A DNA stretch of 64,000 nt, from contig JAMPIV010014151.1 of the NCBI GenBank assembly GCA_024509875.1, positions 186,001 to 250,000 of the forward strand, in the 5' to 3' direction. The notes below the pieces were generated by a model. That model was given only the letters and a program-made list of their open reading frames with translations, ran no database searches and had not been told where the DNA came from. The translations under genes and the position numbers were made by a program. The DNA is from Oreohelix idahoensis (lineage: Eukaryota; Mollusca; Gastropoda; Stylommatophora; Oreohelicidae). Shown here piece after piece: positions 23,613-35,697 of this stretch; the stretch's first letter is position 1; every line of letters starts with the position of its first letter.

Positions 23613-24498
23613 AGGGAAAACTCGTTGGAAAAAAAAAAAAAGAATAAATGAGATGATACGAGAACAAGTAAAAAGCTTCTCGTATGTTGGCAACTTCATA
23701 AAATGAGGATGTCATATGCGAAACAGAAAACGAGAAGAGAGAAGACAACTGGTAACGCGTAATTCCACATTAGAATGGTAATAATAGTCAAACAAATAAT
23801 CAATAAATTACAAAATGAACGAACCAAAGAAATTTGTATTTCATTAGCGTCAAGAAATAGGCAATATTGCTTTTGTTCCTTTACATTTCCGTCATGCAAT
23901 AATCCCCATAATTATTTATTATAAATTTATTAATTAAGCGTATGTAACTAACAATGAGACGATCACATCTGCTTTTCTGGAAAATACGGAAGCGATATGC
24001 ACTGCACCGTGAAAGCTAAATAAAATACGCATTAAAGCAACGCGCATACCTTGCAATATTTTCAAGGTGTATTTTCAGGAACATACGGAAACAGCGCGCA
24101 ATGCATAGTAAAATCTAAATTGAACACCTATTAAAAGAACACGCGTGCATTGTAATACTTTCATGGTGCAATTGACCATAAGTCATGGTGAGTTTGATTA
24201 CAAAGATCCAATACAGTTGAAATGGAACGGACAAGAATAACATGACCTCATGAGAATTACTACCGTTATCAGGACATGGAACAGAGAGAGCACACCACAA
24301 TTCATAAGCCATCTTTTATTTGGCGGGTTACTTGCTCGCACAATTCTAATTTTTTATTTTTGTAAATAAAATGTTGCCTCGCTATGGCGTGGCGCGTCCC
24401 GTTCAGCTTAGTCGGTTATATTAGGGCGATTGTCCAAACTATAAAAGACCATTAGGTCTGATTTTTTTTTTTAAACAATTCTAAATGTGTGATCACAT
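23613..24498. other. Gene-less stretch with 455 bases not in copy A
   Basis: The left part matches 14791-15205. From about 24043 to 24498 the sequence has no counterpart in copy A; no TIRs or target duplication are evident, so it is more simply a deletion in A than an insertion in B. Confidence 0.45.
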
Positions 24499-25251
24499 TA
24501 ACACAGTCTTAACCCGCAACATGAAATAGTTAATATTAACATTGATTAAAACAGTCTTAACCGCAACATGAAATAGTTAATATTAACATTGATTAAAACA
24601 GTCTTAACCGCAACATGAAATAGTTAATATTAACATTGATTAAAACAGTCTTAACCGCAACATGAAATAGTTAATATTAACATTGATTAAAACAGTCTTA
24701 ACCGCAACATGAAATAGTTAATATTAACATTGATTAAAACAGTCTTAACCGGCAACATGAAATAGTTAATATTAACATTGATGAAAACAGTCTTAACCGG
24801 CAACATGAAATAGTTAATATTAACATTGATTAAAACAGTCTTAACCGCAACATGAAATAGTTAATATTAACATTGATTAAAACAGTCTTAACCGCAACAT
24901 GAAATAGTTAATATTAACATTGATTAAAACAGTCTTAACCGCAACATGAAATAGTTAATATTAACATTGATTAAAACAGTCTTAACCGCAACATGAAATA
25001 GTTAATATTAACATTGATTAAAACAGTCTTAACCGCAACATGAAATAGTTAATATTAACATTGATTAAAACAGTCTTAACCGCAACATGAAATAGTTAAT
25101 ATTAACATTGATTAAAACAGTCTTAACCGCAACATGAAATAGTTAATATTAACATTGATTAAAACAGTCTTAACCGGCAACATGAAATAGTTAATATTAA
25201 CATTGATTAAAACAGTCTTAACCGCAACATGAAATAGTTAATATTAACATT
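24499..25251. repeat. 47-bp satellite array, about 16 units (copy B)
   Basis: Same unit as at 15221-16064, with its internal GTTAATATTAAC palindrome. About two units fewer than copy A. Confidence 0.95.
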
Positions 25252-25329
25252 ACATTCACTAATGTAATACAAACATATACATATAGACCAACAGGGAGAG
25301 AGGGCAGTTGGGGGAGTGGGGGGGATAAT

Positions 25330-25491
25330 CAGGGCCGGTGCTACCATTAGGCCAACTAGGCGGCCGCCTATGGCGCAGACCTCAGAGGGGCGCAAAGTAT
25401 AGAGTGTCAGTGTGTTAAGAGTGAGAAGTGTGAGAAACCAGAATAATTACTTAGCCTAGCCTAGGGCGCAAAATAGTCTGCAGCGGTCCTG
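25330..25491. mobile_element. hAT-like MITE, 162 bp (copy B)
   Basis: Counterpart of 16147-16310, with target duplication GGGATAAT (25322-25329) and GGGGTAAT (25492-25499). The same one-base mismatch in both copies shows that the insertion predates the duplication. Confidence 0.75.
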
Positions 25492-25669
25492 GGGGTAATG
25501 AAGTAATTGCATATTAAACAATAAAGTTAAAAGCTGTAGCATGTAGCATGTAGTAGTAAATGCTCAGGAAAACACTGCATTAATTGGAGCAGAGATTTTT
25601 CGGGTGCATTTTCAAGTGAAAATATAGGAGATATGAGAAGTGTCATAACTATTTCTTCTTGAATCCTTA

Positions 25670-26010
25670 GTTCCTGACTGACAAAGCAGTCAGAGGCCAT
25701 AACGCCTAGTGGTGTCTTGTAGGGAAGCAACAAACTGTCCCCATTTTGCTCGGTCGGTGGCCATCACCGTGCCGTACGCCAAACTTTAGTTCATGCTTTT
25801 CATCTCAAATTTTACTGTTCTCGCCAGGTTGTCTTTGGTCTGCCTCTCTTTCACCGTCCTTCTGGAAGCCATAGCATAGCAGCTCTGGTGATGGTGTTAG
25901 GATCTCTTCTGAGGACATGGCCAACCCAGTTCCAGCGTCTGCATGCAATGATGGTGTGCATGCCTTTTTGAACTGCGCCGTTTGTCATAACTGTATGGCG
26001 CAAAAGCTTT
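25670..26010 (-). pseudogene. Second LINE 3' end (copy B)
   Basis: Counterpart of 16480-16825, encoding on the minus strand the same RT C-terminal signature (WNWVGHVLRRDPNTI) with further decay. Confidence 0.8.
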
Positions 26011-26379
26011 TCAATTTAAAAAAAAAGCAGTTAGATGAAAGAATAAAGGCTCTTGAAATTATATATATATATATACACCAATACCTCGCTCTTTTGACAG
26101 GTTAGGGACCAGAGCTATGACGAAAGTCGAAAATCGACGAAAGTCGAAGCATAGCCTTTATTTAGCTTACAAATGCATTAGGGCCGCCAAAAAACGAAAA
26201 TAACTAACTATATAACACTTTCGAATGCGTGCAACACCTAGATAAACATAAATAAACATAAGAGTAAAGAAAATACAGTAATAAATAAAAAATACGTAAA
26301 TAGCATCTTACCTTAAAATCATTCTTGAGCAAGTAGACGATGAATATATACAGTATGTACAGTTTTGAATGTTGGTAAT

Positions 26380-26595
26380 TTAGGGGGATTTTAGACTTAG
26401 AAAACCAGATGGAGAAAATTGAGGTGGCTCATCTTCAGAACTGGAGGATTTCAATCTAATTCTTTTAGGAGAAGGGCACTTTGAAGGAGATCTAACTGGG
26501 ACTGGGGCTGATGTTGATGGCTCGGAATCTGAAGGGTTAGAGGGAGGGGTGACTGAAGTTGGTTGTGGTGGTTGCGTCTTGAAAAAGGAGAGCAA
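26380..26595 (-). pseudogene. Tigger/pogo-like transposase, C-terminal tail
   Basis: A Pro/Ser-rich acidic tail (PSTSAPVPVRSP, KRIRLKSSSSEDE) of the kind that ends many Tigger transposases. It is on the same strand as, and downstream of, the N-terminal half, and the DDE catalytic domain between them has been deleted. Confidence 0.65.
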
Positions 26596-26699
26596 AGACG
26601 TTTACCTCATTGATGTCTTCTTCCTTTCCCTAAGAAGTTCTCTGTAACAGGCTATTTGGTGTTCTGGCCCACTATTTACTTTTGAACTTCTGTCGAAAT

Positions 26700-27266
26700 T
26701 TATTCTATGTTGAAGATCTGCTGCTTTGTGTAGCCAACTTCTTCTATAATTGTTTCAAGCTTCACTTGAAAAGCTCCTGCAGCTGCGGTATCTGCGCTAG
26801 CTGATTCTCCCTTCACTGCTATATTATGCAAATTTGACCTTTTCTTAAATTTCTCAAACCAGCCCCTGCTAGCTCCAAATGTCTCTTCAGCTGATGTCTC
26901 TCCTTGTTCAGCCTTCATTGCATTAAATAAAGTTTGTGCTTTAGCCTGGATAAGATCTTGGCTTAGAGGATTGTTGTGGCTGACATGGTCTTCAATCCAC
27001 ACATTTAACATTTTCTCCATCTCACCAATTAAATTGTGCCGCTTTCTAATAAGTTTGGTATGCACTGGCGTAGCGTTTTTAATTTCCTCTAACACTTTAG
27101 CTCTGTTCTTTACAATTGTGCTAACTGTAGTGCTTGGTACACCTAGCCTGCGGCCTATTTCAGCATTTAAGATGCCTTGTTCATTAAGCTTGATTAGCTT
27201 AAGCTTTTCTTGCAAATTGAGAACCTTATGGGTTCTTTTAACTTTGTCACTACACTTAGGACCCAT
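26700..27266 (-). pseudogene. Tigger/pogo-like transposase, N-terminal DNA-binding half
   Basis: 188 codons from an ATG at 27266. Residues about 12-65 form a CENP-B-type helix-turn-helix (LNLQEKLKLIKLNEQG, EIGRRLGVPSTTVSTIVK). Residues about 80-160 match the Tc5/CENP-B second DNA-binding domain (ASRGWFEKFKKRSNLHNIAV). The frame ends at IFNIE, where the first catalytic aspartate of the DDE domain would be expected. The catalytic domain is missing, so this is a domain-truncated fragment that could at most bind DNA. Confidence 0.9.
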
Positions 27267-27720
27267 TATGAATATATTAAAGCAGAAAAATAAGTAGTAC
27301 TGTATAAGGCCTAATCACACAAAAAAGTACAGTATGAAAACTGTAACGTGTCGTATAATCACGATATGAACACTGTCATTAGACTGTTATCACTAAAATA
27401 ACTATGAACTGTTTACAGTATAATCACAAAAATAATATAGTATGAATAGTTTTGTTATTTTAATCACAAAAATAAGTAGTATTAATATGTTTAATGACAA
27501 ATATAAGAGATTCAATGCGGACAACTTAAAAAAAAAAACAGTGCACACCGAACGATTTCTGTTCAAAGACTGAACGACGAAAGAATCAAGATGACGCGCA
27601 GTTGTGACCAAATGCGATGAAAGAGCGAAGCGAGCGACGAAATTTGGAAACGTGGTTAGAATTGAAAACCGACGAAAGAGCGAAGCGACGAAAGTCGAAG
27701 CGACGAAAGTCGAGGTATTG

Positions 27721-27970
<250 letters not shown>

Positions 27971-28490
27971 GATTAAGGCACATCTCACCCTTTGAACAGA
28001 AATTATTGTAGCTTTAAGGAGATTTAACGCCTGAATCACCAAGAGCTAACGCTCAGTGACATTGGATCAAAGTCAAGTCAACGCCTGAAAACCATAATTG
28101 AAAGTAAACGTGCAAGAAGACAGAGTATAGACAGGCGGGAGGATAACATCAAGAGATGGATATGATCAAATCTATCAGTGTACCATCAAGACTAGAGTAT
28201 GTTAGTATGCAAGACAAATTATTATGTTAATATTTTCGACATAGTGTCTAATAAAAAACACAACATGCTGATTATAAATTTGTTTTTTCTTTTTCGGTCA
28301 TTCATCAGGTGAACACGGTTAAAGGGAAATAACTTTGAAAGCTGGAAATCCATGCATACTATATCAGAGTTACGTTCCGTGGTTCTTTCTCCGTTGAAGT
28401 TATCTGTAAAGGTCAATTTTAACACAAATACAACACTCAATAAACCGCATTCCAGAAAATGATAAGTGTCATATTTAACTTTCCATGTAG

Positions 28491-28658
28491 TTTACGGGGG
28501 TCTCTAAGGAGTTCATGAAAGAACATGCTTGCTGCTTCCTCAAGCATGTCTTAAGAGGCGACCAATATGAGTTTGTGCATGAAGCTTGCAACCTGATCAT
28601 GCAAGACAAATTGCAACAGAAATCACCACTACTAGAGCACATAAATGCTTTGGTACAG
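28491..28658 (+). other. Candidate internal exon of an unknown gene (copy B)
   Basis: 56 open codons (FTGVSKEFMKEHACCFLKHV through LLEHINALVQ) bounded by an acceptor-like TTTCCATGTAG and a donor-like CAG/GTTTGA. The frame closes immediately in the downstream intron-like DNA (GTT TGA). I do not recognise the protein and see no other exon. The inner 46 codons are base-identical to copy A. Confidence 0.35.
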
Positions 28659-28755
28659 GTTTGATGCATGCGGATCAAGCTGCATATTTGGCTCCATGCT
28701 TCGGAAGGAGCAGAAAGAGGAGTAATAATCATTTTCAACAAATATCTATCAGACG

Positions 28756-28945
28756 AGTCCGATTGACAGAGTGGTTAGAACGCTGGTCTCTCGTGGCAAA
28801 GGTGTTCGATTCATGGTATTATCACGCTCCAGTCTACCCAGATGTAAATGGGTACCTGGCCTTTCTCTTGAGAAAGAAAAAGGCAGCTAGGAAAGAAACT
28901 GGTCACCCCCACCTCTCAAATAGCAGATACTGCCACAGAGGAGAA
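28756..28945 (+). mobile_element. tRNA-derived SINE (copy B)
   Basis: Counterpart of 17640-17830 with a better B box (GTTCGATTCAT) and A box (TGACAGAGTGGTTAGAACGC). Confidence 0.72.
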
Positions 28946-30857
28946 AAGTGTTAGATACTTCATTATATTAAGTCCAGTTTTACGAGGTTATGAGTCCACC
29001 TTCCTTCTCCGCCTCTTTTGCCTTAGCAAGGTTTTAAAATCGCTAAAGAATACCCACTTATCAAACTGGGTTCATCTGGTTATAGTAACCTTGGTAACTA
29101 AAGGACTATTTCTCTTATATTGTCGCTGCCCAATCCACGGAAAAAAAACATCCACAAAACAACAATACACATTTTTTTTTTACTACCTTCTGTTATTTTT
29201 TAAAAATCTATTTTAAAAACATACTTAAATGTGATTATGAGTGGATATTGCAAATGTATGCTGTTATATTACTTGTATAATGATACATGCCTAAATAATG
29301 CTTGAAGTAAATGTGAGGATGAAAAGATACATTATGCACGGTGTGACAAACGAGAGCCAAGTCTTATCGCTCTCTTTTCCATCATCTTTCTTCGTGGCAT
29401 TTTCAATCCCATTTTGCATCTGCATCGTTGCTAAAGTTATCTTGTTTATCACGACTGGACTTCAAACTATAACTTAACACTTCTTTGATTCATGTTCCCA
29501 CCTTGCGGAACACACCTGGCTTTATTGTTATCTCGTGAAACAACAGCTTGGCCATAATCACAACTTCTTTGATATCCGTGTAAATATCGTCAGACCTTGG
29601 CGTATTGATTATTTTGGACTACGCCCAGTCGAAAAAATATGGTAGTCATTTCATGGCTAAGCCGCTGTTTAAACAAAAGGTGGTCACTACCTGGCAGCAC
29701 AATAGCCGGCGCGCCGGGTCACGGACAACAACGTTTGTTTCTAGATGGTAAAAAGATGTGAACAAGGAGATTAGGGAAAACTGTCTCACAAAGGATGACA
29801 GGAAATGCAGGAAAGCGACATTGGACGTAACATTTGTGACAGGAGAAGGCAGATAATGTTTTTATTAACCAGCAAATCAGAAAACACCGGGTTGTCATGC
29901 AAACTAACCCATAGCACGGAATTGAACGTTTGTGGCGAAAAGGCCCCCCCCCCCCCCCTACGTGTAGCCAGTGACACGCCCTGACGGGGACAAGAGAGAG
30001 CCAAGGCCAAAGCCACATTAGGGAGGCCTAGCGATTGGTTAGAGGCCGAGTTTCACGTCACAAGCAAGATATGGGAACATGTGAGCGATTTAGGAATATA
30101 ATGTACTGCAGAGTCTGCAAGAGAGCAGTTACAGTTTCAACAGTGTGGTGTAGATAATATCCCAGAGCATATTCTGCAATGAATTCAGTGTGGATAAAAT
30201 AATTCATATATGTGGTGTATTGTGTTCTTAAAGGAGTTTGCGAACGGGAAAAGAAAACCAACAGAAGTCTGAGTCTACACATTACGTGTTTGGCGTCTAC
30301 CAGAATGAATCTAGCAACGTGTACTTCTGGATAGCAGAATTAGCAATTTAGGACAGCCTTCGCTTCCTCAGTTAAGAAGGACGATTTCTCGCCCACGTTT
30401 TACACTGAAATTGCGCAGCATTTTATTCACCTGCTTATCGAGTACTCACGAGTTAATTACATATTCAAATATCAAGTTCAACTCACTCGAACGTTTACCG
30501 CATAAGTCAAGCTAACGCACGCACAAGTTGACTCTCATATTTATAGCACGTTCAACACACTCAGAAGAGCGCATTTTGAGAATCAAGATTCCATATTTAC
30601 AAGCTGATTCGCATATACAGCTAGCAAGCTGACCTTACTCCTAAGCATATTTTATGAATCAAAAGTACATACTCACGTTGTTGAGTCTGCATACCAAGAT
30701 CATTTCGTGTAAGAGCGCCAGTCTAGGCAGTGTCTCTCAGGGATTAGACAGCAGTCATTTTCTTAAGACAACAGTCAACGATTTGTCAACGCTACAGAGA
30801 AAGTGCCAAACATTGATGGACTGTATTTCGTCAAAGCTCTCATTGCACAGAAGCTGT
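28946..30857. other. Duplicated gene-less region (copy B)
   Basis: Counterpart of 17831-19792. A C-run near 29943-29957 replaces a shorter run in copy A. The promoter-like motifs near 30035-30060 are kept. No coding region is recognised. Confidence 0.4.
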
Positions 30858-30959
30858 CACCAGTACGTCCTCGTCTTGGTGATAACGCACACAACATACC
30901 ATTCACCTACCTGGGACAGTCTATGCATACATGTGTATCATCATACACGGGAAAAGCAT

Positions 30960-31186
30960 TAAGAGACACATAGACAGTGTAGTTGTTTCCGTAACTTCAT
31001 TATTTTTTTTACATAGACAGGGGTGTCAGCCCTATGCTAAAACCCCCAACCTGGAGGACCAGGGTACCAGCTTTTGTCTGACCCCCACCCTCACAGACCA
31101 GTCCAGCCTGGTTGAACCTACCAGGAGTAAAACTCCCACTGGCATAGCTCTGGGTACGCAAGCTGCCATACCGCTACAAGGTATAG
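30960..31186 (+). repeat. Dispersed repeat fragment, target of E1
   Basis: The phrase around 31020-31180 (CCCCCAACCTGGAGGACCAG, GAACCTACCAGGAGTAAAAC) has the look of a repetitive LINE/SINE-associated sequence common in mollusc genomes, from memory only. It is split by E1; the continuation resumes at 40902. It has 78 or so open codons but no domain. Confidence 0.4.
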
Positions 31187-32402
31187 TGTAAAGGGCAATT
31201 TTTACTATCTTGCAATATAATACATTTATATACTTATTATGTTCGCAAATATTTGGTAATCAAAGTATTTCCTTTTTAAGTGCTTAAGGAGAAGTCATTT
31301 TTGAGTTACTTCCCTTGAAAGTAGTTCCGTCATCTTCGATCGGACTCCGCGGACGAGTCTAGGCCTACTGCGATTTATTCTTTGGCTGGGTAGGAATAGA
31401 TTGTTCTTGCTTCAGTATATCTATGGCCTGAATTTATACGTAGTGTTTGTATGAGTAGGACGAGTCTGTCTTATATATGGATATCTTTACATTTCTAAGT
31501 CGAACTATGTTGGTTGTGGCTAGAAAAGGTCAAAGGCTATGCAGCGGAAGTATCGCTAGCAAGGGGTGTGATTCATGGCTGTCATCCTGTCTGGATGTAG
31601 AATTTTGTGGTAGCAGGCCTATCGCCGAAAAAGTGATCTATAAGTCAATGGGGAAAAGTGATAGTCATTTAGACATGTTGTATGTACTTTACCCCAGTGT
31701 TTATTCTCTTTTGCCAAGGAATGGCAAAGTTATATTTCGCATAGAAAGGTAAAACCACAATTTATTATGAACTTGGGCTTCGCCATCGTTGTCGATAAAC
31801 AGATGCACAGTGGTACTTTTGAAAAGAATATTTATTCAAAGGAAGACGACATTCCTATGTATCAGCACTAGATTGTATGATATTATTCAATTACCTCTAT
31901 GAGAGAAGTCATGAAGAAATGAGGACATTTAACGAATGACCAATTTTGGTCTGGGTCCTATAGTGAGTGAAACTCACGAGAGAAGAACAGCCATGTTGAA
32001 ATTCATATACTTTGTATTTATCGAGTGAGAAAAAGGGATGCCTGTACTATCGCTCGATGAACCAAGAGATCACTGCTACATGTGAGAACCCATGTCTGGG
32101 ATTCCTATATCTTTATGGAAAATATATATATTGAACTTTACGTGAAGGGATATTCACTAGACGAGGTTAGGTCTAGGATCCTTCCTATATATTGGTTATG
32201 GTCTGACGTGCCCAGTCAGTACAGCCAGATGATTTACATGATGGAACTCTGAATGCTTATTTACGAATGCTCCATTATGATATTTGCCAAGCATGAATGC
32301 TAACTTAAGATGATATTCCTGTGATCAACATTATGCTGTCTATGTCGACATTTGTTCCTGTAACCATACACGTACTGTCCAAGTGTGCGTCCCATTAAAT
32401 GT

Positions 32403-32410
32403 TATAAAAA
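32403..32410 (+). promoter_or_regulatory. E1 LTR TATA-like box
   Basis: TATAAAAA within the 5' LTR, about 290 bases before the polyadenylation signal, a plausible core promoter for the element's RNA. The same site occurs in the 3' LTR. Confidence 0.5.
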
Positions 32411-32696
32411 GACCACCGTAGTTCCAGTACTTCTTGAATTCGAACAGTGTGAGTATGAGTGATGTACTACCAACCTGTCAACTCTATCGAATCATTCTAC
32501 CATTCGCGTTCTGACATTCTCATACACACTCATTGTTTACACTCACATTCTTGTCGGAGCCTCATCACGTTCCAGGACAAGATGACCTGTATGACCAAAA
32601 CTGTGCTGGGTTTAATGAGTTGACAATCGTTACACTTTACTACACCAGTCCCAACATCTACATTTATCAACTGGTGGACATTCACGTCATTTAACA

Positions 32697-32702
32697 AATA
32701 AA
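32697..32702 (+). terminator. E1 LTR polyadenylation signal
   Basis: AATAAA 55 bases before the LTR end. In the 3' LTR the equivalent copy would end the transcript. Confidence 0.5.
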
Positions 32703-32757
32703 GCGTGATTCAACGACTAGTAGCCAGTATGAGTTAACAACTATACAGAGTTTAACA

Positions 32758-34035
32758 ACTGGTGTGCCAGCTTCCTGGGTCAACCTGCACAGTGACCATA
32801 TTGAGAAGTAAACTACTGAGACCAGACGTTCCTTGGGGTCTGTTACGACACACAAATACATCAGCAGTACAACTCTACAGTGATGTCAGCGTGACCTGTC
32901 CTGTCGAGAGTATGCAGTAACTAGGTCAGCGTTTGTTGACATTTGGTTCGTTGGACATTTGCCATACAACTGACAGTGTTACACAGCAAGCTTGGTTGAA
33001 ACATAGAACATTACACATCAGGACTGGAGAATATTTGACAGTGTTTGCGAAAGGAAATGTTATTGAACTGAGAAGTCCTACATCGATTGTTATCATTCAC
33101 ATCAACGATGGAGCTTCTATTTCTGTGTTGAATTTAAAATAATTAGACCAGAAGTATTTGTTTAATAAAGTACCACAGTACTGTACTATTAGGCAGTGTA
33201 ACTGAGCCTTCATTCCAACACATTCTTTCTGCAACACTCTATTTACATCATATTGCCATACTATTTATGCATTTATGTATTTATGTTTAAATATTCATAT
33301 GTGATATTTGTTTGTATCCAGCGGGTTGTTGTTTTGGTTGGGCGGTGTCACACAGCAGAGTATCCCACGTAATAGAGGGTCTGATGTGTGCGTTTCTATA
33401 GGTGCAATTTTCTTGATTGAAAATTTGCTGCGACAGCTGTTGCTATTAGTGTTAGCTGTGAAGACTGTACTCATTGTTGTTTTTGTAATATTCCTCTGTT
33501 CTTTAGTTTGTTTTGATTTGTTTGTAATTTGTTGGTCTACCCTATTCTATCTTTCAGTTCTATTCTCAATTTATATTTATATACTGTGGCGTTATTTGTA
33601 TTTGTTATCCTCTTGCGGTTTATCTTTTATTGTTTTCCCATTTCATTTATTTCATTCCGCAAATGTTTTCATGTTCTCCTGTATAACTGTTTTGTTTTGT
33701 GCCTGATCGACATACACTATTTAAAATATAGTTGATCATATAAATTGATGTACAAGAATCAACTGATAGTTAATTGCTATTACTAAAGGTACACAGTTGA
33801 TGATATAAAACACTATTTCTGGTGCACTGCACTTATATTATAGAGTGAACCAGCAACTTATAGCTGTTATTATATAAGGATTTATACAAGACCTTTGTAA
33901 GGCTTGTTTCCCACAGTGATTGGGATAGTTAAGTACTATTTTCCACAGGTTACAAAGTTATCATACAAAGTCTTTGATTAAGACTAAGAAAGTGAATTTA
34001 TTTACTTTTGCAAATTACTGATCTTATTAGACAAG
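32758..34035 (+). other. E1 untranslated leader
   Basis: 1278 bases between the 5' LTR and the Gag ATG. A TGG lies two bases after the LTR (32761), the usual start of a tRNA primer site, but I cannot match the tRNA. Open frames such as 33308-33706 reflect T-rich composition and show no domain. Confidence 0.6.
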
Positions 34036-35697
34036 ATGTCTACTTTAGATTATTTTATCACACAAGGCAAGGTTCTTGATAAGACTGGTCAGCAATTAGA
34101 AGAATGGGCAGTTGCTCAATATGACAAAGCATTGGCTGCTGAAGAAAGAAAAGCATTGATTGAAGAAAAGAAATTAGCAGCTGAGGAGAAAAGATTAGAA
34201 GCTGAGGAAAAAAAATTACAAAGAGAGTATGAACAAAAGAAATTGCAGATACAGACTGATGAAAAAAGATTCCAGATGGAAATGGAAAAAGAGAAAAGAA
34301 AGGATGAAGCTGCTGCAGAAGAGAGAAAATTACAAGCTGAAGCTCAAGAGAAAAAAGCAATAAGAGAACATGAACACCAAAAAGAACTTTTAGCATTTGA
34401 GTTAGAAAAGTTAAAGTTAACAAACATAAGTGATGGTAATCAAGCATCTGGTGGTAATGGTAAACCCTTTACTTACAAGGTCAAGGTACCAGCGTTCAAC
34501 CCTTCCAGTGATGACATAACATTCTGGCTAAATAGATTTGAACGCTCGTGTCGAGCACATAATGTGGACAAATCACAATATGCTAACCAGTTATCAGAAA
34601 ATCTGAAAGGTGATTCTCTGACTAGTTTAAGTTTGGTTGAAGAGGCTGACAAAGATAACTATGATGTTATTAGGGCAGCCTTATTAAAGAAGTATCAGTT
34701 GTCTGAAGAGGGTTATCGGAAGTTGTTTAAGACAATGGTGCCTGAGGCAGGTGTAGAATTCTCAGAATTCATTGCAAGGACACGTCTTACATTTGATCGT
34801 TGGATTGAGCTATCCAAAACAGAAAAGACTTATGAAGCCCTTATGGACTTGATACTCAGAGACAAGATTATGTCAAGTATAAATAAACCTTTCCTCGAAT
34901 TCTTACATGAGCGTAAACCTAAGTCTCTAAAAGAAATGGAACAGTATTGTACCCAATACGTCACTGCACATCCGGACGTAGCTATTAGCAACAGTAAGGT
35001 TAAAGAAGGTATGCCAGTTGCTTCTGCAACACCATACAACCCTAATCACTCTCACAAATTCCAAGGACCTCAAAATAAGTTTAATAAAAAAGGTAACTAT
35101 TACAGTTATCAGAACCAAGGTAACCAATCATTTCAGGGTTCTTCTTCGAATACCTGGAGAAGAGCTGACAGCCCTCGATTCAGGGGTGGTCATAATTACA
35201 GGAACTTTCGCAAAGGAAGTCATTCTAGAAACTATCCAAGTTTTCCTTCATGGAGACAACAAGATCATAATTACAGAGATACTCATTATAATGAATATGA
35301 TGATAGTAACCAAAGGAGCTATGATTCAAACCCGAGTAGAGGTTATAATAGTGGAAACAATGATAAGTACAGAGGCAATAATAACAGAGGTAGAGCACAA
35401 TTCAAAAAACATAAAGCTCATTACCAGGCGAACTCTGCACAGCAAGAGTCCCACGAAGCCTATAAACAAAATAAAGATAATGATGACTCTAATAATATGG
35501 CATGTGCCGCTTTTGATTTTGGGAGAGCATCTCAGTGCCCCCAATGCAAAACATTATTTGAGCCAACCACAGTGTCTACTTTAAGCTGTGGGCATCCTCT
35601 TCCCGCTCTTCCTGCGTCAATCGCGCATGATGGGAGAGGTTCTCTTGTCTTACACAAAGGTTTAGTAAATGACAATCCAGTCTCAGTACTTTTTTGA
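34036..35697 (+). CDS. gag: E1 Gag
   Basis: 553 codons from ATG at 34036. Gag forms the virus-like particle that packages element RNA in the cytoplasm. Residues about 36-140 are a long charged coiled coil (repeats of AEEKRLEAEEKK). Residues about 150-330 match the retrotransposon Gag capsid region (FWLNRFERSCRAHNV, LLKKYQLSEEGYRKLFKTM). Residues about 345-480 are Asn/Arg/Gly/Tyr-rich and low in complexity, a likely RNA-binding segment. No classical CCHC knuckle is present; instead there is CPQC followed by SCGH near residues 510-530. The frame ends in TTT TGA at 35692-35697, and the protease continues in the +1 frame across the overlap. Confidence 0.85.
   Translation: MSTLDYFITQGKVLDKTGQQLEEWAVAQYDKALAAEERKALIEEKKLAAEEKRLEAEEKKLQREYEQKKLQIQTDEKRFQMEMEKEKRKDEAAAEERKLQAEAQEKKAIREHEHQKELLAFELEKLKLTNISDGNQASGGNGKPFTYKVKVPAFNPSSDDITFWLNRFERSCRAHNVDKSQYANQLSENLKGDSLTSLSLVEEADKDNYDVIRAALLKKYQLSEEGYRKLFKTMVPEAGVEFSEFIARTRLTFDRWIELSKTEKTYEALMDLILRDKIMSSINKPFLEFLHERKPKSLKEMEQYCTQYVTAHPDVAISNSKVKEGMPVASATPYNPNHSHKFQGPQNKFNKKGNYYSYQNQGNQSFQGSSSNTWRRADSPRFRGGHNYRNFRKGSHSRNYPSFPSWRQQDHNYRDTHYNEYDDSNQRSYDSNPSRGYNSGNNDKYRGNNNRGRAQFKKHKAHYQANSAQQESHEAYKQNKDNDDSNNMACAAFDFGRASQCPQCKTLFEPTTVSTLSCGHPLPALPASIAHDGRGSLVLHKGLVNDNPVSVLF

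Larger units (their letters stand above)
31187..32757 (+). repeat. E1 5' LTR
   Basis: 1571 bases, TG to CA ends. Differences from the 3' LTR are GGGCAA/GGGAAA near the start, TATCAGC/TATCAAC, and TTCCAGG/TTCCATG. A 91-codon open frame at 31477-31752 occurs in both LTRs but has no recognisable domain. Confidence 0.95.

Noticed and set aside
31477..31752. 91-codon open frame present in both E1 LTRs
   Set aside because: It is duplicated only because the LTRs are identical; no domain, and LTR coding is unlikely here.
33308..33706. Hydrophobic 132-codon frame in the E1 leader, envelope-like at first glance
   Set aside because: T-rich composition explains the hydrophobicity; it lies before Gag, with no signal peptide or cleavage motifs.
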